Of a stretch of DNA of 64,000 nt, positions 1-9,500 are shown in pieces. Made by a program: the position numbers and the translations under genes. How positions within the stretch are numbered: the first letter of the stretch is position 1; every line of letters begins with the position of its first letter. The notes under the pieces were generated by a model. The model was not told where the DNA came from, searched no databases, and was given only the letters and a program-made list of their open reading frames with translations. The DNA is from Gracilimonas sp. (GTDB lineage: Bacteria > Bacteroidota > Rhodothermia > Balneolales > Balneolaceae), in contig NZ_JAVJQO010000004.1 of the NCBI RefSeq assembly GCF_040218225.1, forward strand, positions 1 through 64,000. The letters run 5' to 3'.

Positions 1-136
1 GTTTAGCTACCCCACCGTAGGTCTTCGCCATTACCGTGGTGATCGCCGCCGTCAAAGTCGTCTTGCCGTGGTCTACGTGTCCTATCGTTCCCACGTTCAC
101 ATGGGGCTTGTTCCGTTGAAAGGTCTCTTTTGCCAT
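1..136 (-). CDS. tuf: Elongation factor Tu, N-terminal fragment (runs off the window)
   Basis: The minus strand encodes the first 45 residues of EF-Tu, the GTPase that delivers aminoacyl-tRNA to the ribosome. The opening [20 protein letters not shown] is followed by the P-loop [10 protein letters not shown], both diagnostic of EF-Tu. The start ATG is the complement of 134-136. The rest of the gene lies before base 1. The gene follows four tRNA genes on the same strand, the well-known Thr-Tyr-Gly-Thr-tuf arrangement (as around E. coli tufB), so it is probably cotranscribed with them. Confidence 0.97.
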   Translation of the reverse strand, partial: MAKETFQRNKPHVNVGTIGHVDHGKTTLTAAITTVMAKTYGGVAK

Positions 137-194
137 GATTAAGCTGTTTTGTTAAGTATTATTTTAAAATTCACATCAATAAAATTTCGACCTG

Positions 195-266
<72 letters not shown>

Positions 267-273
267 GTCGTTG

Positions 274-346
274 AGCGAGCGACCGGAATCGAACCGGCAA
301 CATTCACCTTGGAAGGGTGACGCTCTACCAATTGAGCTACGCTCGC
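274..346 (-). tRNA. tRNA-Gly (anticodon TCC)
   Basis: On the minus strand the acceptor GCGAGCG pairs with CGCTCGC. The anticodon stem TCACC/GGTGA encloses CTTCCAA, so the anticodon is TCC. The T-loop GGTTCGATTCC is canonical. CCA is not encoded. Confidence 0.95.
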
Positions 347-353
347 TTACGCG

Positions 354-436
354 TGGGGAGAGTAGGATTCGAACCTACGAAGTCTCACGACAACAGATTT
401 ACAGTCTGCCCCAGTTGGCCGCTTTGGTATCTCCCC
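354..436 (-). tRNA. tRNA-Tyr (anticodon GTA)
   Basis: This is a class II tRNA of about 83 bases with a long variable arm. The acceptor GGGGAGA pairs with TCTCCCC. The anticodon stem CAGA/TCTG encloses CTGTAAA, giving anticodon GTA. The long variable arm fits bacterial tRNA-Tyr. Confidence 0.95.
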
Positions 437-465
437 AGATAAAATCAATAAATTAAAGATCGCTG

Positions 466-538
466 AGCCAGTGACCGGATTCGAACCGATGACCGACGGT
501 TTACAAAACCGTTGCTCTACCAACTGAGCTACACTGGC
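466..538 (-). tRNA. tRNA-Thr (anticodon TGT)
   Basis: The minus-strand acceptor GCCAGTG pairs with CACTGGC. The anticodon stem ACGGT/ACCGT encloses TTTGTAA, so the anticodon is TGT. It is the first tRNA of the cluster and lies directly downstream of a strong promoter match at 555-585. Confidence 0.95.
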
Positions 539-554
539 TTTTCGCGAAAGACTT

Positions 555-585
555 CAAAATTAAGTATGATAGCTTTGATTGTCAA
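555..585 (-). promoter_or_regulatory. Promoter of the tRNA-tuf cluster, Bacteroidota-type
   Basis: On the minus strand TTGACA (585-580), a 17-base spacer and TAATTTTG (562-555) lie about 17 bases before the first tRNA. TAATTTTG matches the Bacteroidota -7 consensus TAnnTTTG exactly, while TTGACA also fits a general -35 box. The expected start site is near 548. Confidence 0.7.
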
Positions 586-605
586 TAATGTTTTGTGAAA
601 AAATT

Positions 606-1256
606 TCACTCTTTTTCATCTTTTACGACTTGTCTCTTTCTGCGATAGGAAAAGTAGGCCTTAAGCCCTATAAACAGTGCTATCAATGCTAAAATGACCT
701 TTCCATAGTTGGACAGATACTCCCCGATAATTTGCCAGTTATCACGAATGACCCAGCCCATCGCCAATAGCAGGGTATTCCATAAAACCGAACTGACCAA
801 TGAACTCAGAATTGTGGGTGTAATTTTGAGGTGAGACATGCCAGCTGTGAGCGAGATCACCGACCGGGTTCCCGCCAAAAAACGATTCGCTATCACCACG
901 CCTTGCCCCCATCTTTCCATCCACTTTTTGCCTTTTGCAAAATATTTATAGTCTATAAAGCGAAGCAAAAAATGGCTGTCACGATTTTCTTCAATTTGAG
1001 CTCCCCACCGATGACCAAGCCAATACATTGTCATAAAGCCAGCCACAGAAGAAATAACCGTAAGGCTCCATACCGGAAATAATTCAATGAGTCCTTCGGC
1101 AGCTAAATATCCACCAAAAGCCACAATTACATCTCCCGGCATTGGCGGGATTAGATTTTCGATATAGGCTATTCCAAAAAATATCAGGTAAACACCAATA
1201 GGTGGCACCACGCTAATCCAGTCAACAATACTTTGTACAATTTGATCAGCCATCAT
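606..1256 (-). CDS. DedA/VTT-family membrane protein
   Basis: A 216-residue polytopic inner-membrane protein of the DedA (SNARE-associated, VTT) superfamily, some members of which flip undecaprenyl phosphate or phospholipids. Visible family features are the re-entrant [10 protein letters not shown] segment at 33-42 and a conserved-type ANRFLAGTR segment at 123-131 with two arginines; where most DedA proteins have a proline after RF, this one reads LAG. Four to five hydrophobic stretches follow, then a basic tail. The ATG overlaps the ispF stop as ATGA, so it is translationally coupled as the last gene of queA-ispD-ispF-dedA. A second ATG three bases later is equally possible. The substrate cannot be told from sequence. 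Confidence 0.9.
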   Translation of the reverse strand: MMADQIVQSIVDWISVVPPIGVYLIFFGIAYIENLIPPMPGDVIVAFGGYLAAEGLIELFPVWSLTVISSVAGFMTMYWLGHRWGAQIEENRDSHFLLRFIDYKYFAKGKKWMERWGQGVVIANRFLAGTRSVISLTAGMSHLKITPTILSSLVSSVLWNTLLLAMGWVIRDNWQIIGEYLSNYGKVILALIALFIGLKAYFSYRRKRQVVKDEKE

Positions 1257-1738
1257 CCTGCTCTTTGCATAAGAACTACAGCATGGGCTATGATTCCCTC
1301 TTCCCGGCCCGCAAACCCCATTTTTTCTGAGGTGGTCGCTTTAACAGATATATCTTCAATAGCACATCCCAGGTCTTCTGCTATGGTTTTGCGGATATCA
1401 TCTATATGTGGGCGCAATTTTGGCCTTTCTGCTACAACTGTAGCATCAAGGTTCGCCAACTCATATCCTTTTTGAGTTACCAGATCATAGCTTTTTCTAA
1501 GCAGTACTCTGCTATCTGCATTTTTGAATTCAGGATTTGTATCAGGAAAATGGGCGCCAATATCCCCCAAAGCCAGGGCACCAAGAATCGCATCAGTTAC
1601 AGCATGAAGCAGCACATCTGCATCGGAGTGGCCGAGAAGTCCTTTCTCATAAGGAATCTCAACACCGCCGAGCATAAGTTTTCGACCTTTGCTGAACCGG
1701 TGAACATCATAGCCATATCCTATTCGTATTCCCTTCAT
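1253..1738 (-). CDS. ispF: 2-C-methyl-D-erythritol 2,4-cyclodiphosphate synthase
   Basis: IspF converts CDP-methylerythritol phosphate to the 2,4-cyclodiphosphate with loss of CMP in the non-mevalonate isoprenoid pathway. The 161 residues are the usual length. Metal ligands Asp11, His13 and His45 sit in the expected GYDVHRF and [10 protein letters not shown] contexts. The C-terminal [21 protein letters not shown] block, including the conserved KATT(T/S)E motif, is intact. Its ATG overlaps the ispD stop (ATGA), so it follows its pathway partner directly. The pair shows that the organism uses the MEP pathway. Confidence 0.97.
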   Translation of the reverse strand: MKGIRIGYGYDVHRFSKGRKLMLGGVEIPYEKGLLGHSDADVLLHAVTDAILGALALGDIGAHFPDTNPEFKNADSRVLLRKSYDLVTQKGYELANLDATVVAERPKLRPHIDDIRKTIAEDLGCAIEDISVKATTSEKMGFAGREEGIIAHAVVLMQRAG

Positions 1739-2424
1739 TTTTCCACTCCAAGAATTAATTCCGCAATTTTGAGATCTATAGGATAGGTAATCTTCAAATT
1801 CTCCCGATCCCCTTCAACCATTTGAATGACTCCGCCAACACGTTCAACCAGTGAAGCATCATCGGTTCCAACAAAATGATCTTTAAGTGCCGATTCGTAA
1901 GCCTTCATTAATAAAGCTTTTTGGAAAACCTGAGGGGTTTGAGCTTGCCATAAAAAAGAACGATTTGGGGTATCCTCGATAACCTTATTCTTATCTACTC
2001 TTTTGATGGTATCCTTGGCAGGAACACCCAACACTGCCCCACCAACTTTTGAGGCGACGCTACAGCATTCTTCGATTAGCTGCTTGCGTACAAAGGGCCG
2101 AACTGCATCATGCACGGCAACCAATTCACTGTTTGGGGAAACGAGTTTAAGCGCATTATAGATCGAAAATTGCCGCTCTTTTCCTCCCTCCACTACTTGT
2201 ATATCCAAGGTAGTGGGAACCTGATCAAATATAGATTTAATCTCGGGAATATATTTTTTTGATGTAGCTACTATGATCTGAACTACATCAGGAACCTCAA
2301 GAAACCTGGAAATGGTATGTTCGAGAATGGTTTTACTCCCCACCTTCAAAAAAGGCTTAGGGATATCAGAAGCCATTCTCTCGCCCGACCCTGCCGCCGG
2401 TATTATGACCGACAGTTTCGACAT
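1735..2424 (-). CDS. ispD: 2-C-methyl-D-erythritol 4-phosphate cytidylyltransferase
   Basis: IspD joins CTP and methylerythritol 4-phosphate to make CDP-methylerythritol in the MEP isoprenoid pathway. The 229-residue protein starts with the nucleotide-binding signature PAAGSGERM and a PKPF segment in place of the more common PKQF. The central [11 protein letters not shown] and the later [11 protein letters not shown] and [10 protein letters not shown] motifs are characteristic. It lies two bases downstream of queA and overlaps ispF, forming one transcription unit. Confidence 0.96.
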   Translation of the reverse strand: MSKLSVIIPAAGSGERMASDIPKPFLKVGSKTILEHTISRFLEVPDVVQIIVATSKKYIPEIKSIFDQVPTTLDIQVVEGGKERQFSIYNALKLVSPNSELVAVHDAVRPFVRKQLIEECCSVASKVGGAVLGVPAKDTIKRVDKNKVIEDTPNRSFLWQAQTPQVFQKALLMKAYESALKDHFVGTDDASLVERVGGVIQMVEGDRENLKITYPIDLKIAELILGVEK

Positions 2425-2426
2425 TT

Positions 2427-3482
2427 CTAAAGAATCAGCATTGCATCACCGAATGCAAACATACGGTAATCATTTTTCTTGGCTTCTTCGTAAGCTTCCA
2501 TCAGGAAGTCGTAACCTGCAAAAGCCGCTGCCAGCATAAGTCGCGTAGATTCTGGCTGATGGAAATTGATAACCAATCCTTCAGTGATTTTAAAATCGTA
2601 AGGGGGATAAATGAACTTATCAGTCCAGCCGGTACCAGCTTTAGACATGCCACTGGCCATCACACTCGTTTCAATTGTTCGGCAGGAACTTGAACCAATG
2701 GCAATTACCCGGTTCTTTTTCTTCTTCAGAGTCTCATTAATTTTATCAGAGGTATCTTTAGAAATGAAGTAATTATCTGAATCCATGCGGTGCTTGGTCA
2801 GATCTTCTACCTCAACATTGCGGAAGATTCCCCAGCCAATGTGAAGAGTGGTTGGCAAGAACTCAACACCTTTCTTTTTGATTTTCTCAACTAACTCTTC
2901 AGTAAAATGCATACCAGCCGCTGGAGCAGCAACTGCGCCACGTTCGGTAGCAAAAATCGTTTGGTAGCGTTCTTTATCTTCCTCAACAGGCTCACGCTCA
3001 ATATATGGAGGCAAAGGCATCTTGCCGAGCTCATCCAGCCTGTTATATAGCTCTTGATTTGGCCCTTCATATAAAAACCGAATGGTGCGTCCACGGGATG
3101 TAGTATTGTCTACTACTTCAGCCATCAGCTCTTCGTCTTCTTCACCGAAGTACAATTTATTACCAATTCGGATTTTACGGGCAGGCTCAACCAACACATC
3201 CCAAAGCATATTTTCAGGCATCAATTCCCTTAACAGAAAAACTTCAATATCAGCTTCTGTTTTCTCTTTCTTACCATTCAGGCGAGCGGGGAACACTTTG
3301 GTATTGTTGTAGATCATGACATCATCTTTGTTGATGTATTCATGAATCTTATCAAATGTAGTATGCTCGATAGTTTTTTCAGCACGATTAAGAACCATCA
3401 ATTTGGCTGAATCTCTTTTCTTCAGTGGTTCTTCAGGAATGTTTAAATCGTCGATTTCAAATTTAAAGTCGGTGAGCTTCAT
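2427..3482 (-). CDS. queA: S-adenosylmethionine:tRNA ribosyltransferase-isomerase
   Basis: QueA transfers and isomerises the ribosyl part of SAM onto 7-aminomethyl-7-deazaguanine in tRNA, giving epoxyqueuosine. The 351-residue length is typical. Diagnostic blocks are the N-terminal KRDSAKLMVLNR, YNNTKVFPARL, the very conserved RYQTIFATERGAVAAPAAGM, HIGWGIFR and IAIGSSSCRTIE. It is the first gene of the minus-strand operon with ispD, ispF and dedA; no functional link with isoprenoid synthesis is implied beyond cotranscription. Confidence 0.97.
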   Translation of the reverse strand: MKLTDFKFEIDDLNIPEEPLKKRDSAKLMVLNRAEKTIEHTTFDKIHEYINKDDVMIYNNTKVFPARLNGKKEKTEADIEVFLLRELMPENMLWDVLVEPARKIRIGNKLYFGEEDEELMAEVVDNTTSRGRTIRFLYEGPNQELYNRLDELGKMPLPPYIEREPVEEDKERYQTIFATERGAVAAPAAGMHFTEELVEKIKKKGVEFLPTTLHIGWGIFRNVEVEDLTKHRMDSDNYFISKDTSDKINETLKKKKNRVIAIGSSSCRTIETSVMASGMSKAGTGWTDKFIYPPYDFKITEGLVINFHQPESTRLMLAAAFAGYDFLMEAYEEAKKNDYRMFAFGDAMLIL

Positions 3483-3650
3483 TTAGCTATTTATCAGGTT
3501 ATTCAGTACTGTTGGAAAAGTTGAATAAGATAGAGTTTTTTTTATGGGATTTCAAAGCAACTCCCCATTGTCTGTTGTTTATTATTATAGGCCAATTCAT
3601 TATACTTAAGGAACTGCTCTTACGTTCAACAGTAAACTTTTACGAGCAAT

Positions 3651-4157
3651 ATGAAAAAATTATTCACACTCACTTTTGCATTCGCAATTATTTTTAGTGT
3701 ACAACTTTCTGCCCAGCTGAGAGAAAATCTCCCTACGTATTATGATTATTCAGGGCCGATTGTTAATTCACAATCTTCAACTGTTCAAGGATGGCTTAAC
3801 AACTTTTTCCAGAACAATGTGACCATGAGTCATTCTTATTCAATGAGTTTTGGTGCTGTGGGTGGCTCTTACCAAAACGTAAATGCATACACCAACACGC
3901 TCAATTTTATGTTTAGCCCAGATCTCACAGGGCGCCTTGATGTATCTTTTCTTCACTCTCCTTTCGGAGGCACTGATTTTGTTAACACCAACAATAACCT
4001 CGGTGGACAGGTATTAATCCGTAACGCAGAGCTGAACTATAAGATTAGTGATAACGCGCACATTCAGTTGCAGTACCAGCAGTTGCCTGCTTACGGTTTT
4101 CATAATCCCTATGGGCTTGGGTCTTATGGATACAACCGATTCAACCCTTGGTATTAG
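3651..4157 (+). CDS. Small secreted protein of unknown function
   Basis: A 168-residue protein with a clear Sec signal peptide (MKKLFTLTFAFAIIFSVQLSAQ, cleavage after about residue 22). The mature part is rich in Asn, Ser, Tyr and Gly with alternating hydrophobic residues (for example GRLDVSFLHSPFGG and IQLQYQQLPAYGF), which suggests beta strands, perhaps a small outer-membrane or periplasmic beta protein. It ends in an aromatic-rich tail finishing NPWY. No named family is recognised. Only about 20 bases separate it from the LytR_C gene, so the two may be cotranscribed. Confidence 0.7.
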   Translation: MKKLFTLTFAFAIIFSVQLSAQLRENLPTYYDYSGPIVNSQSSTVQGWLNNFFQNNVTMSHSYSMSFGAVGGSYQNVNAYTNTLNFMFSPDLTGRLDVSFLHSPFGGTDFVNTNNNLGGQVLIRNAELNYKISDNAHIQLQYQQLPAYGFHNPYGLGSYGYNRFNPWY

Positions 4158-4176
4158 GAGTATTAACCTTTAGTTG

Positions 4177-4641
4177 ATGGCAGATACAAACGGCAAGAGC
4201 TCTTCCGGTACTAACGAACTTTTTTTAAACGCCGCCATTGGATTTTTAAGTGTACTCCTGTTGGTTTTGTTTGCTGCACTTTTTACCCGCATTGTTTACC
4301 CGCGTATTTTTAATGAAAGGGCTGAACTTCAATCAGAGCTTATAAGCGAAATAATCCAGATTGAGGTTTTAAATGGCTGTGGGATATCAGGCATAGCCAA
4401 TTCCTACACCGGACTTCTTAGAAAAAATGGATTTGATGTAGTTGAAACCGGAAACTTTGAAACGTTTGACCTCCAGGAAACCCTTATAATATCACGAAGC
4501 GGAGTAATGGATAACGCTTACCGGGTAGCCAATGCACTTGGCGTTTCTGAACAAAATGTAATACGGGAGTCTTCTCCCGACTTCTATCTTGACGTAAGCG
4601 TAATTATAGGCCACGACTTTGAAAAACTAAACACTGATTAA
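4177..4641 (+). CDS. Membrane-anchored LytR C-terminal domain protein
   Basis: About 154 residues. The ATG at 4177 is preferred over a TTG three bases earlier. A transmembrane helix spans roughly residues 15-40 (AAIGFLSVLLLVLFAALF). It is followed by an extracytoplasmic LytR_C-type domain beginning IEVLNGCGISGIANSYTGLL, the signature of that family, and ending in the typical LDVSVIIGHDF. The LCP phosphotransferase domain found in full LytR proteins is absent. It sits three bases before rsfS. In many Gram-positive genomes rsfS is also next to a LytR gene, so the neighbourhood looks ancient. Its molecular role is unknown. Confidence 0.8.
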   Translation: MADTNGKSSSGTNELFLNAAIGFLSVLLLVLFAALFTRIVYPRIFNERAELQSELISEIIQIEVLNGCGISGIANSYTGLLRKNGFDVVETGNFETFDLQETLIISRSGVMDNAYRVANALGVSEQNVIRESSPDFYLDVSVIIGHDFEKLNTD

Positions 4642-4644
4642 TTT

Positions 4645-5064
4645 ATGACCGACATCAAACAACCAGCAAAAAAACAATTTGAAAACGCCTTTACGGATGA
4701 CACTCCCGATTCACAGGAAATGGTAGAAGTGATCACGGAAGCCCTGCTTAGCCGAAAAGGTAAAGACATTACGGTGCTGGATGTTTCTGAGCTCACTACG
4801 CTTACCGATTATTTCGTAGTGTGCCATGGTAATTCAGATGTACAAATTAAGGCCCTTGCTGATGTAGTGGAAGACGATGTTCGTGAAAAAATGGGCGAAA
4901 AGGCCTGGAAGAAAGAAGGCCTGCAAGGGCGCTCATGGGTAATCCTGGATTTTGTAAACATTGTAGTACATGTAATGAGTAAAGAAAAACGCGACTTCTA
5001 CGGGCTCGAACGCATGTGGAATGATGCTAAGGTTACCTATATTGAAGATTCTGACGAAAAATGA
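4645..5064 (+). CDS. rsfS: Ribosomal silencing factor
   Basis: RsfS (Iojap family) binds ribosomal protein uL14 and blocks subunit joining when nutrients are scarce. The 139-residue protein carries the family core: DITVLDVSELTTLTDYFVVC, then the GNSDVQIKALADVV segment, the WKKEGLQGRSWVILDF block and VVHVMSKEKRDFYGLERMW. An N-terminal extension of about 25 residues precedes the domain. The stop overlaps the next gene's ATG (ATGA), indicating coupled translation. Confidence 0.95.
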   Translation: MTDIKQPAKKQFENAFTDDTPDSQEMVEVITEALLSRKGKDITVLDVSELTTLTDYFVVCHGNSDVQIKALADVVEDDVREKMGEKAWKKEGLQGRSWVILDFVNIVVHVMSKEKRDFYGLERMWNDAKVTYIEDSDEK

Positions 5065-5498
5065 ACGTTCTTAAATCCTTACTCTTATCGTTAACTCTTT
5101 TTCTTTTCATCATGGGTTGCGCCGCCAATCAACCTACACTAGAAGAAACGTATCCGAATTTAGTTAAAGAAAACCCTCCAGAGCGCATACCATATGTAGA
5201 GAAAGGAGTAACCATTGATAGTATTGCTTTTATCAGAGTACAAAAGCAAAAAACGTTGCTCATCGAAGGAACTTTCCCAAATCCATGCACCCAAATACTG
5301 CGGGTTGATGAACGTACTGTTCCTGAAATTCTATATATAGATATCATAGGATGGCAGAGATATCAGCAGAGCTGTGCCGAAACTATTGCTCCTTTCACCT
5401 ACGTTCATAAAGGTATCAGTGCTGAACAATGGGCTAATATGAAATTGATTGTAATAAATGGAATCGAATTTGAACTACCCTTAGGTTCCAACAACTGA
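5061..5498 (+). CDS. Putative lipoprotein, unknown function
   Basis: A 145-residue protein with a lipoprotein signal peptide: a hydrophobic stretch ending FIMGC, with the lipidated cysteine at about residue 20. The mature part has a proline-rich stretch followed by a compact domain with two later cysteines (in NPCTQIL and QQSCAETI) that could form a disulfide. No family is recognised. The ATG overlaps the rsfS stop by four bases and the next gene begins 10 bases after its stop, so it belongs to the rsfS operon. Confidence 0.75.
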   Translation: MNVLKSLLLSLTLFLFIMGCAANQPTLEETYPNLVKENPPERIPYVEKGVTIDSIAFIRVQKQKTLLIEGTFPNPCTQILRVDERTVPEILYIDIIGWQRYQQSCAETIAPFTYVHKGISAEQWANMKLIVINGIEFELPLGSNN

Positions 5499-5508
5499 AT
5501 AACCCGGC

Positions 5509-6480
5509 ATGCCCAAAATCCTTATTACAGAGCCAATTCCTGATGAAGTAATTGCATATTTGGAGAGCTTCGCATCCGTCACGATCGGCAAAAAAGGAAC
5601 CTACCAATCAGAAGAAGCACTGGTCAGGGACATCCCGGATTATGACGGCTTGCTTTCTATGCTTTCAAACCCTGTATCTGATACTGTTTTGAAGGCTGGA
5701 AAAAATCTGAAAGTGGTAGCAAATTTCGCGGTTGGATATGATAATATTGATGTTGAAACAGCTCATAAGCTGGAAATAAAAGTAGCTAATACTCCGGATG
5801 TACTAACCGAAGCATGTGGAGATTATGCAATGGGTTTGCTGCTTGCTCTTTCACGTAAGTTTAAGGAAGCCGAGCAGTATCTTCGCGATGGCAAATTCAC
5901 AGGATGGGAACCGCTTGGTTTTTTGGGAATGGAATTGCGGGACAGAACCATCGGAATTATCGGCATGGGAAGAATTGGGCAGGCCTTTGCAAACCGGGCT
6001 CGTGCTTTTGGGATGAATATCATCTACCACAACCGAGCAAAGTTAGCCGAAGAAATAGAAAAAGAACTTGAGGCAGAATTTATTTCAGACCATAAAGAGC
6101 TGGCCAAACGTTCTGATGTCCTCAGCCTGAACTGCCCTCTTACAAACGAGACACATCACCTGGTGAATCAGGAGCTGCTTGAATTAATGCCGGAACATGC
6201 ATTATTAATAAACATTTCAAGAGGTGCTGTTATTGATGAAGCTGCTTTGGCTCAGGCCTTACATTCAGAAAAAATAGCAGGCGCTGCTTTGGACGTATTT
6301 GAAAAAGAGCCTGAAGTACATCCTGATTTGTTATCCGCTCCGAATACTATTTTACTTCCACACATCGCCAGTGCCACCCATCGCACCAGAGAGGCTATCG
6401 GAATGCTTGCCGCTAAAGCCATTTTATCTGTACTGGAAGGCAAGCCCGATCATGAAATACCAAACTTGATTAGCCGTTAA
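5509..6480 (+). CDS. D-2-hydroxyacid dehydrogenase (glyoxylate/hydroxypyruvate reductase-like)
   Basis: A 323-residue NAD(P)-dependent dehydrogenase that reduces 2-keto acids to D-2-hydroxy acids. The Rossmann motif GMGRIG is at 152-157. The catalytic triad is Arg238 (in NISRGAVIDE), Glu267 (in FEKEPE) and His285 (in LLPHIASAT). The substrate-binding VGYDNID block is at 76-81. Length and motifs fit the GyaR/GhrB subgroup better than SerA, because the ACT domain of phosphoglycerate dehydrogenase is missing. The exact substrate remains uncertain. It ends the rsfS transcription unit. Confidence 0.93.
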   Translation: MPKILITEPIPDEVIAYLESFASVTIGKKGTYQSEEALVRDIPDYDGLLSMLSNPVSDTVLKAGKNLKVVANFAVGYDNIDVETAHKLEIKVANTPDVLTEACGDYAMGLLLALSRKFKEAEQYLRDGKFTGWEPLGFLGMELRDRTIGIIGMGRIGQAFANRARAFGMNIIYHNRAKLAEEIEKELEAEFISDHKELAKRSDVLSLNCPLTNETHHLVNQELLELMPEHALLINISRGAVIDEAALAQALHSEKIAGAALDVFEKEPEVHPDLLSAPNTILLPHIASATHRTREAIGMLAAKAILSVLEGKPDHEIPNLISR

Positions 6481-6507
6481 TTTACGCTCATATTCGTTCT
6501 TAACTTT

Positions 6508-9500
6508 ATGAGTAGAGCTATATTGAAATCCCCCATAAAAAATAGAACCTGGGCTCTTGCCTTTCTGCTGACTCTGATCGCTCTGGTCTATGGAATATTC
6601 GAAATTTGGACTGAACAAGGAGAGCTTTCTGAAATAGAACAGGTTCAACTGGCAAACCAGTCTGTCTATAAAGCGCTACAAAACTATAGCGAATTTGAAG
6701 AGAATTTTATCAATGAAAGCGAACGGTTTTCTGCATTTGCGAAACGGCACTTAGAGAGCAATAGTCCTTTAAATGAATTAGCTGATGAAGCTGAGAAAGG
6801 CTTTGACTTCTGGGGACTTTCCCTGTTTCGGGATAACGAGCTGATGCTATGGACCGGGTTTGCGACAAAAACACTTCCTGCTAAACCTGATAGCAGCAGC
6901 AATGATGTGTTCGTAAGCGTTGAGCAAAATAATAACGTCACCTTCTTAAATCTGCGTACTTCCCTGGAAGTTGATCAGAATGATTCCTTATTACATTATG
7001 AACTCATTACCCGGAAAAGAATTAAGCAGGAGAATATTTTACCCATTGGGAGTAATGCTGAGCTTAGTCCTTCGTTGCTTTTTCAATCAGAATCAGAATA
7101 TCCTGTCCATTTTAGCTTTTTTGAAAATCCTCCACAGAACGTTCAGTTCAAGACAAAAATATCTACTCAAAGTATAGATTCGGCCGGGGTAATTTATACG
7201 CTTGCTGAAGACTATGGAAGCTACAGATCAACCCAACAAAATCGCTACTTTTTATACAGGGCTATTTTTTATGCGGTCTTCATTTGCCTTGTGACTCTAT
7301 TTTTAATCTCCGTTTCCAGGGAGTTGAGTATATGGAAATCATTATTGCTCAAGCTTTTTGCCATCACGCTGGCCTGGGCCTTCTTTTCCAATATAGAATA
7401 TGGTGTAGGCTGGATTGAAATTTTCTATGCCTTAGGGCAGGAGGATTTCCTGCTCCTAAAACCAATGGCTAAATACGGCGTGCATTCTTTATTCATTCTG
7501 TTACTAACCATCGTTTGTTTTCGTCCGTTGGTTTTTTCAGAGATAGAGCTTCGGGAAAAGCCTAAAATTATTGTACCAATAATGGTGGTCTTCTTTGGTT
7601 TTTTATGTGCCTTTTTGCTCCACTTTTATATTATAGAGACCTACAACCTCTTCACACAAACTTCAATTCCGGTTTTAGATCTTGAAGTATTTCCAAAATG
7701 GGATACCTTCGTTTTTTATATCATTTCGGGCGTTTTTTCCATCTCGTGTATTACCCTATTAACACTGCTTGGCTGGTTTATCTTAAAGCTGACATTTAAC
7801 CCTACTATCATATCTTTCTTATTTATTCTCTCAGGGTATATAGTTGGGATGTTTATCCTGTTCGAATTAAGTGCGACTACTCATATTGCAGGCTGGATCA
7901 CTCTGACCACAGGAATTTTCTTCGCCACCATTCTTACTTTCATTTTTCTGGCTTATAAGAATCCTGCGTTATTCACTTACGCATCTCGCTTGCGGTTACT
8001 GCTATTATTCAGCTACATCTCGGTTTGTATAACATATATTGCTGTTTATAAAGGGTATTCTGAGCGACTAAATGGGCAAATGCAGCGTGCGGCCGAGTTA
8101 TTTGTAGACGAGGAAGCTACTCAAGCTGAAAACATTGCGAGAAATTTGTTAACCAGCCTGGAACGGTCGGTATCAAACCTTACCGAGCAGGATTTAAACC
8201 AGCGCCCATCTTTTGTAGAAAACTATTTCACCCAGCAAACACAACAACTCATCACGGAAGAGTGGGAGCGGTTTTCGATTTCTACCCAACTCGTTAACAA
8301 TAACGGCGATATTATCGGTGAATATTCGTCTGATTTGGATTCTCCGGCATGGACCCGTGCTTTCAACATTTTGTCTCTTGTTATTCCGTTCGAAGAAGAA
8401 CAAATAAGATTAGCAAACCTGAGACCTATTGTACGTGAGAGGCCACTGAATGAGACAAATTCTAACTACTCCTCATTTCGGCGTGCATGGATTCCACTTT
8501 ATGAAAATCGAGCCGCCCCGCAACGGATAGGATGGATATTATGCTCTGTTTATCGCGAACGCCCTCAATTTGAAAAGCCATTACGTGCTGTTATTGCCTC
8601 AGAGTGCAGTGAGAACTGGAATGCGTCTATCAGCATCACAGAATATGTAGATAAACTCGCCTCTCGCAGAAATATCGTTGGTATTCCTTTGGAAATACCC
8701 AGCTATTTGCGGCTTCCTGATGAGTTAACTGAGGAAATCATGATGGAACAGGATTCCTCGATGTTCCGAACATCAGGGCTGGGAGATCAACAAATCCGGG
8801 AATTCTTTATTGCAACTTCCGGTGAGAAAATTATTCGGGCGGCCACGAACCATCCTGGTTTTGACAACCATCTTTTTTCCGTTCTTCGTTTTTTCTTTAG
8901 TGTATTGATTACCGGGTTACTCGTTCTGGGCTCTCTTTTCTGGAAAAAAGACCTGAATATTCTTGGTCATAACAGACGATTCCGGGACCGGTTGATTGAT
9001 CGGTTCGTTTTTGCCTCCCTGCTCTGCCTGATGGCATTAATTGCCACCACGTATTATGCCATCAAGAGCCAAAACCAGAAAAGCGTACAGGATCAGCTGC
9101 TTGATAAACTCGGCAATCTTACTGATGCCATTTCTCTTCAGGAGACACAATCGCCCAACGCCTCTGTAATACCCCTGAATGAACTGACATCCACACTCGA
9201 TGCTGATGCCGCTCTTTACAGGGATAAAACTATAAACACATCTACCACCAGCCAGATTTATAATCAACATCTTCTGCCAAGAATATTGCCCTGGGATGTA
9301 TATGAATCTATTTACAACAGGGGTAACCAGCAGGTTACAAGGAAAGCGATACTTGGTAATCAGCAACTGTTGATAGGTTATCAACCCTGGCTCAACAGTG
9401 AAGCAGAAATTGCCGGAATTGTAGCGATCCCAACATTCCTTGAAGCTCCTAAATTCAATGAACAGCTGCTTTCTACAACCAGCTATTTACTTGGCTTTTA

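Noticed and set aside
271-456. Open frame across the tRNA genes
   Set aside because: It covers three tRNA genes on the opposite strand and is a shadow.
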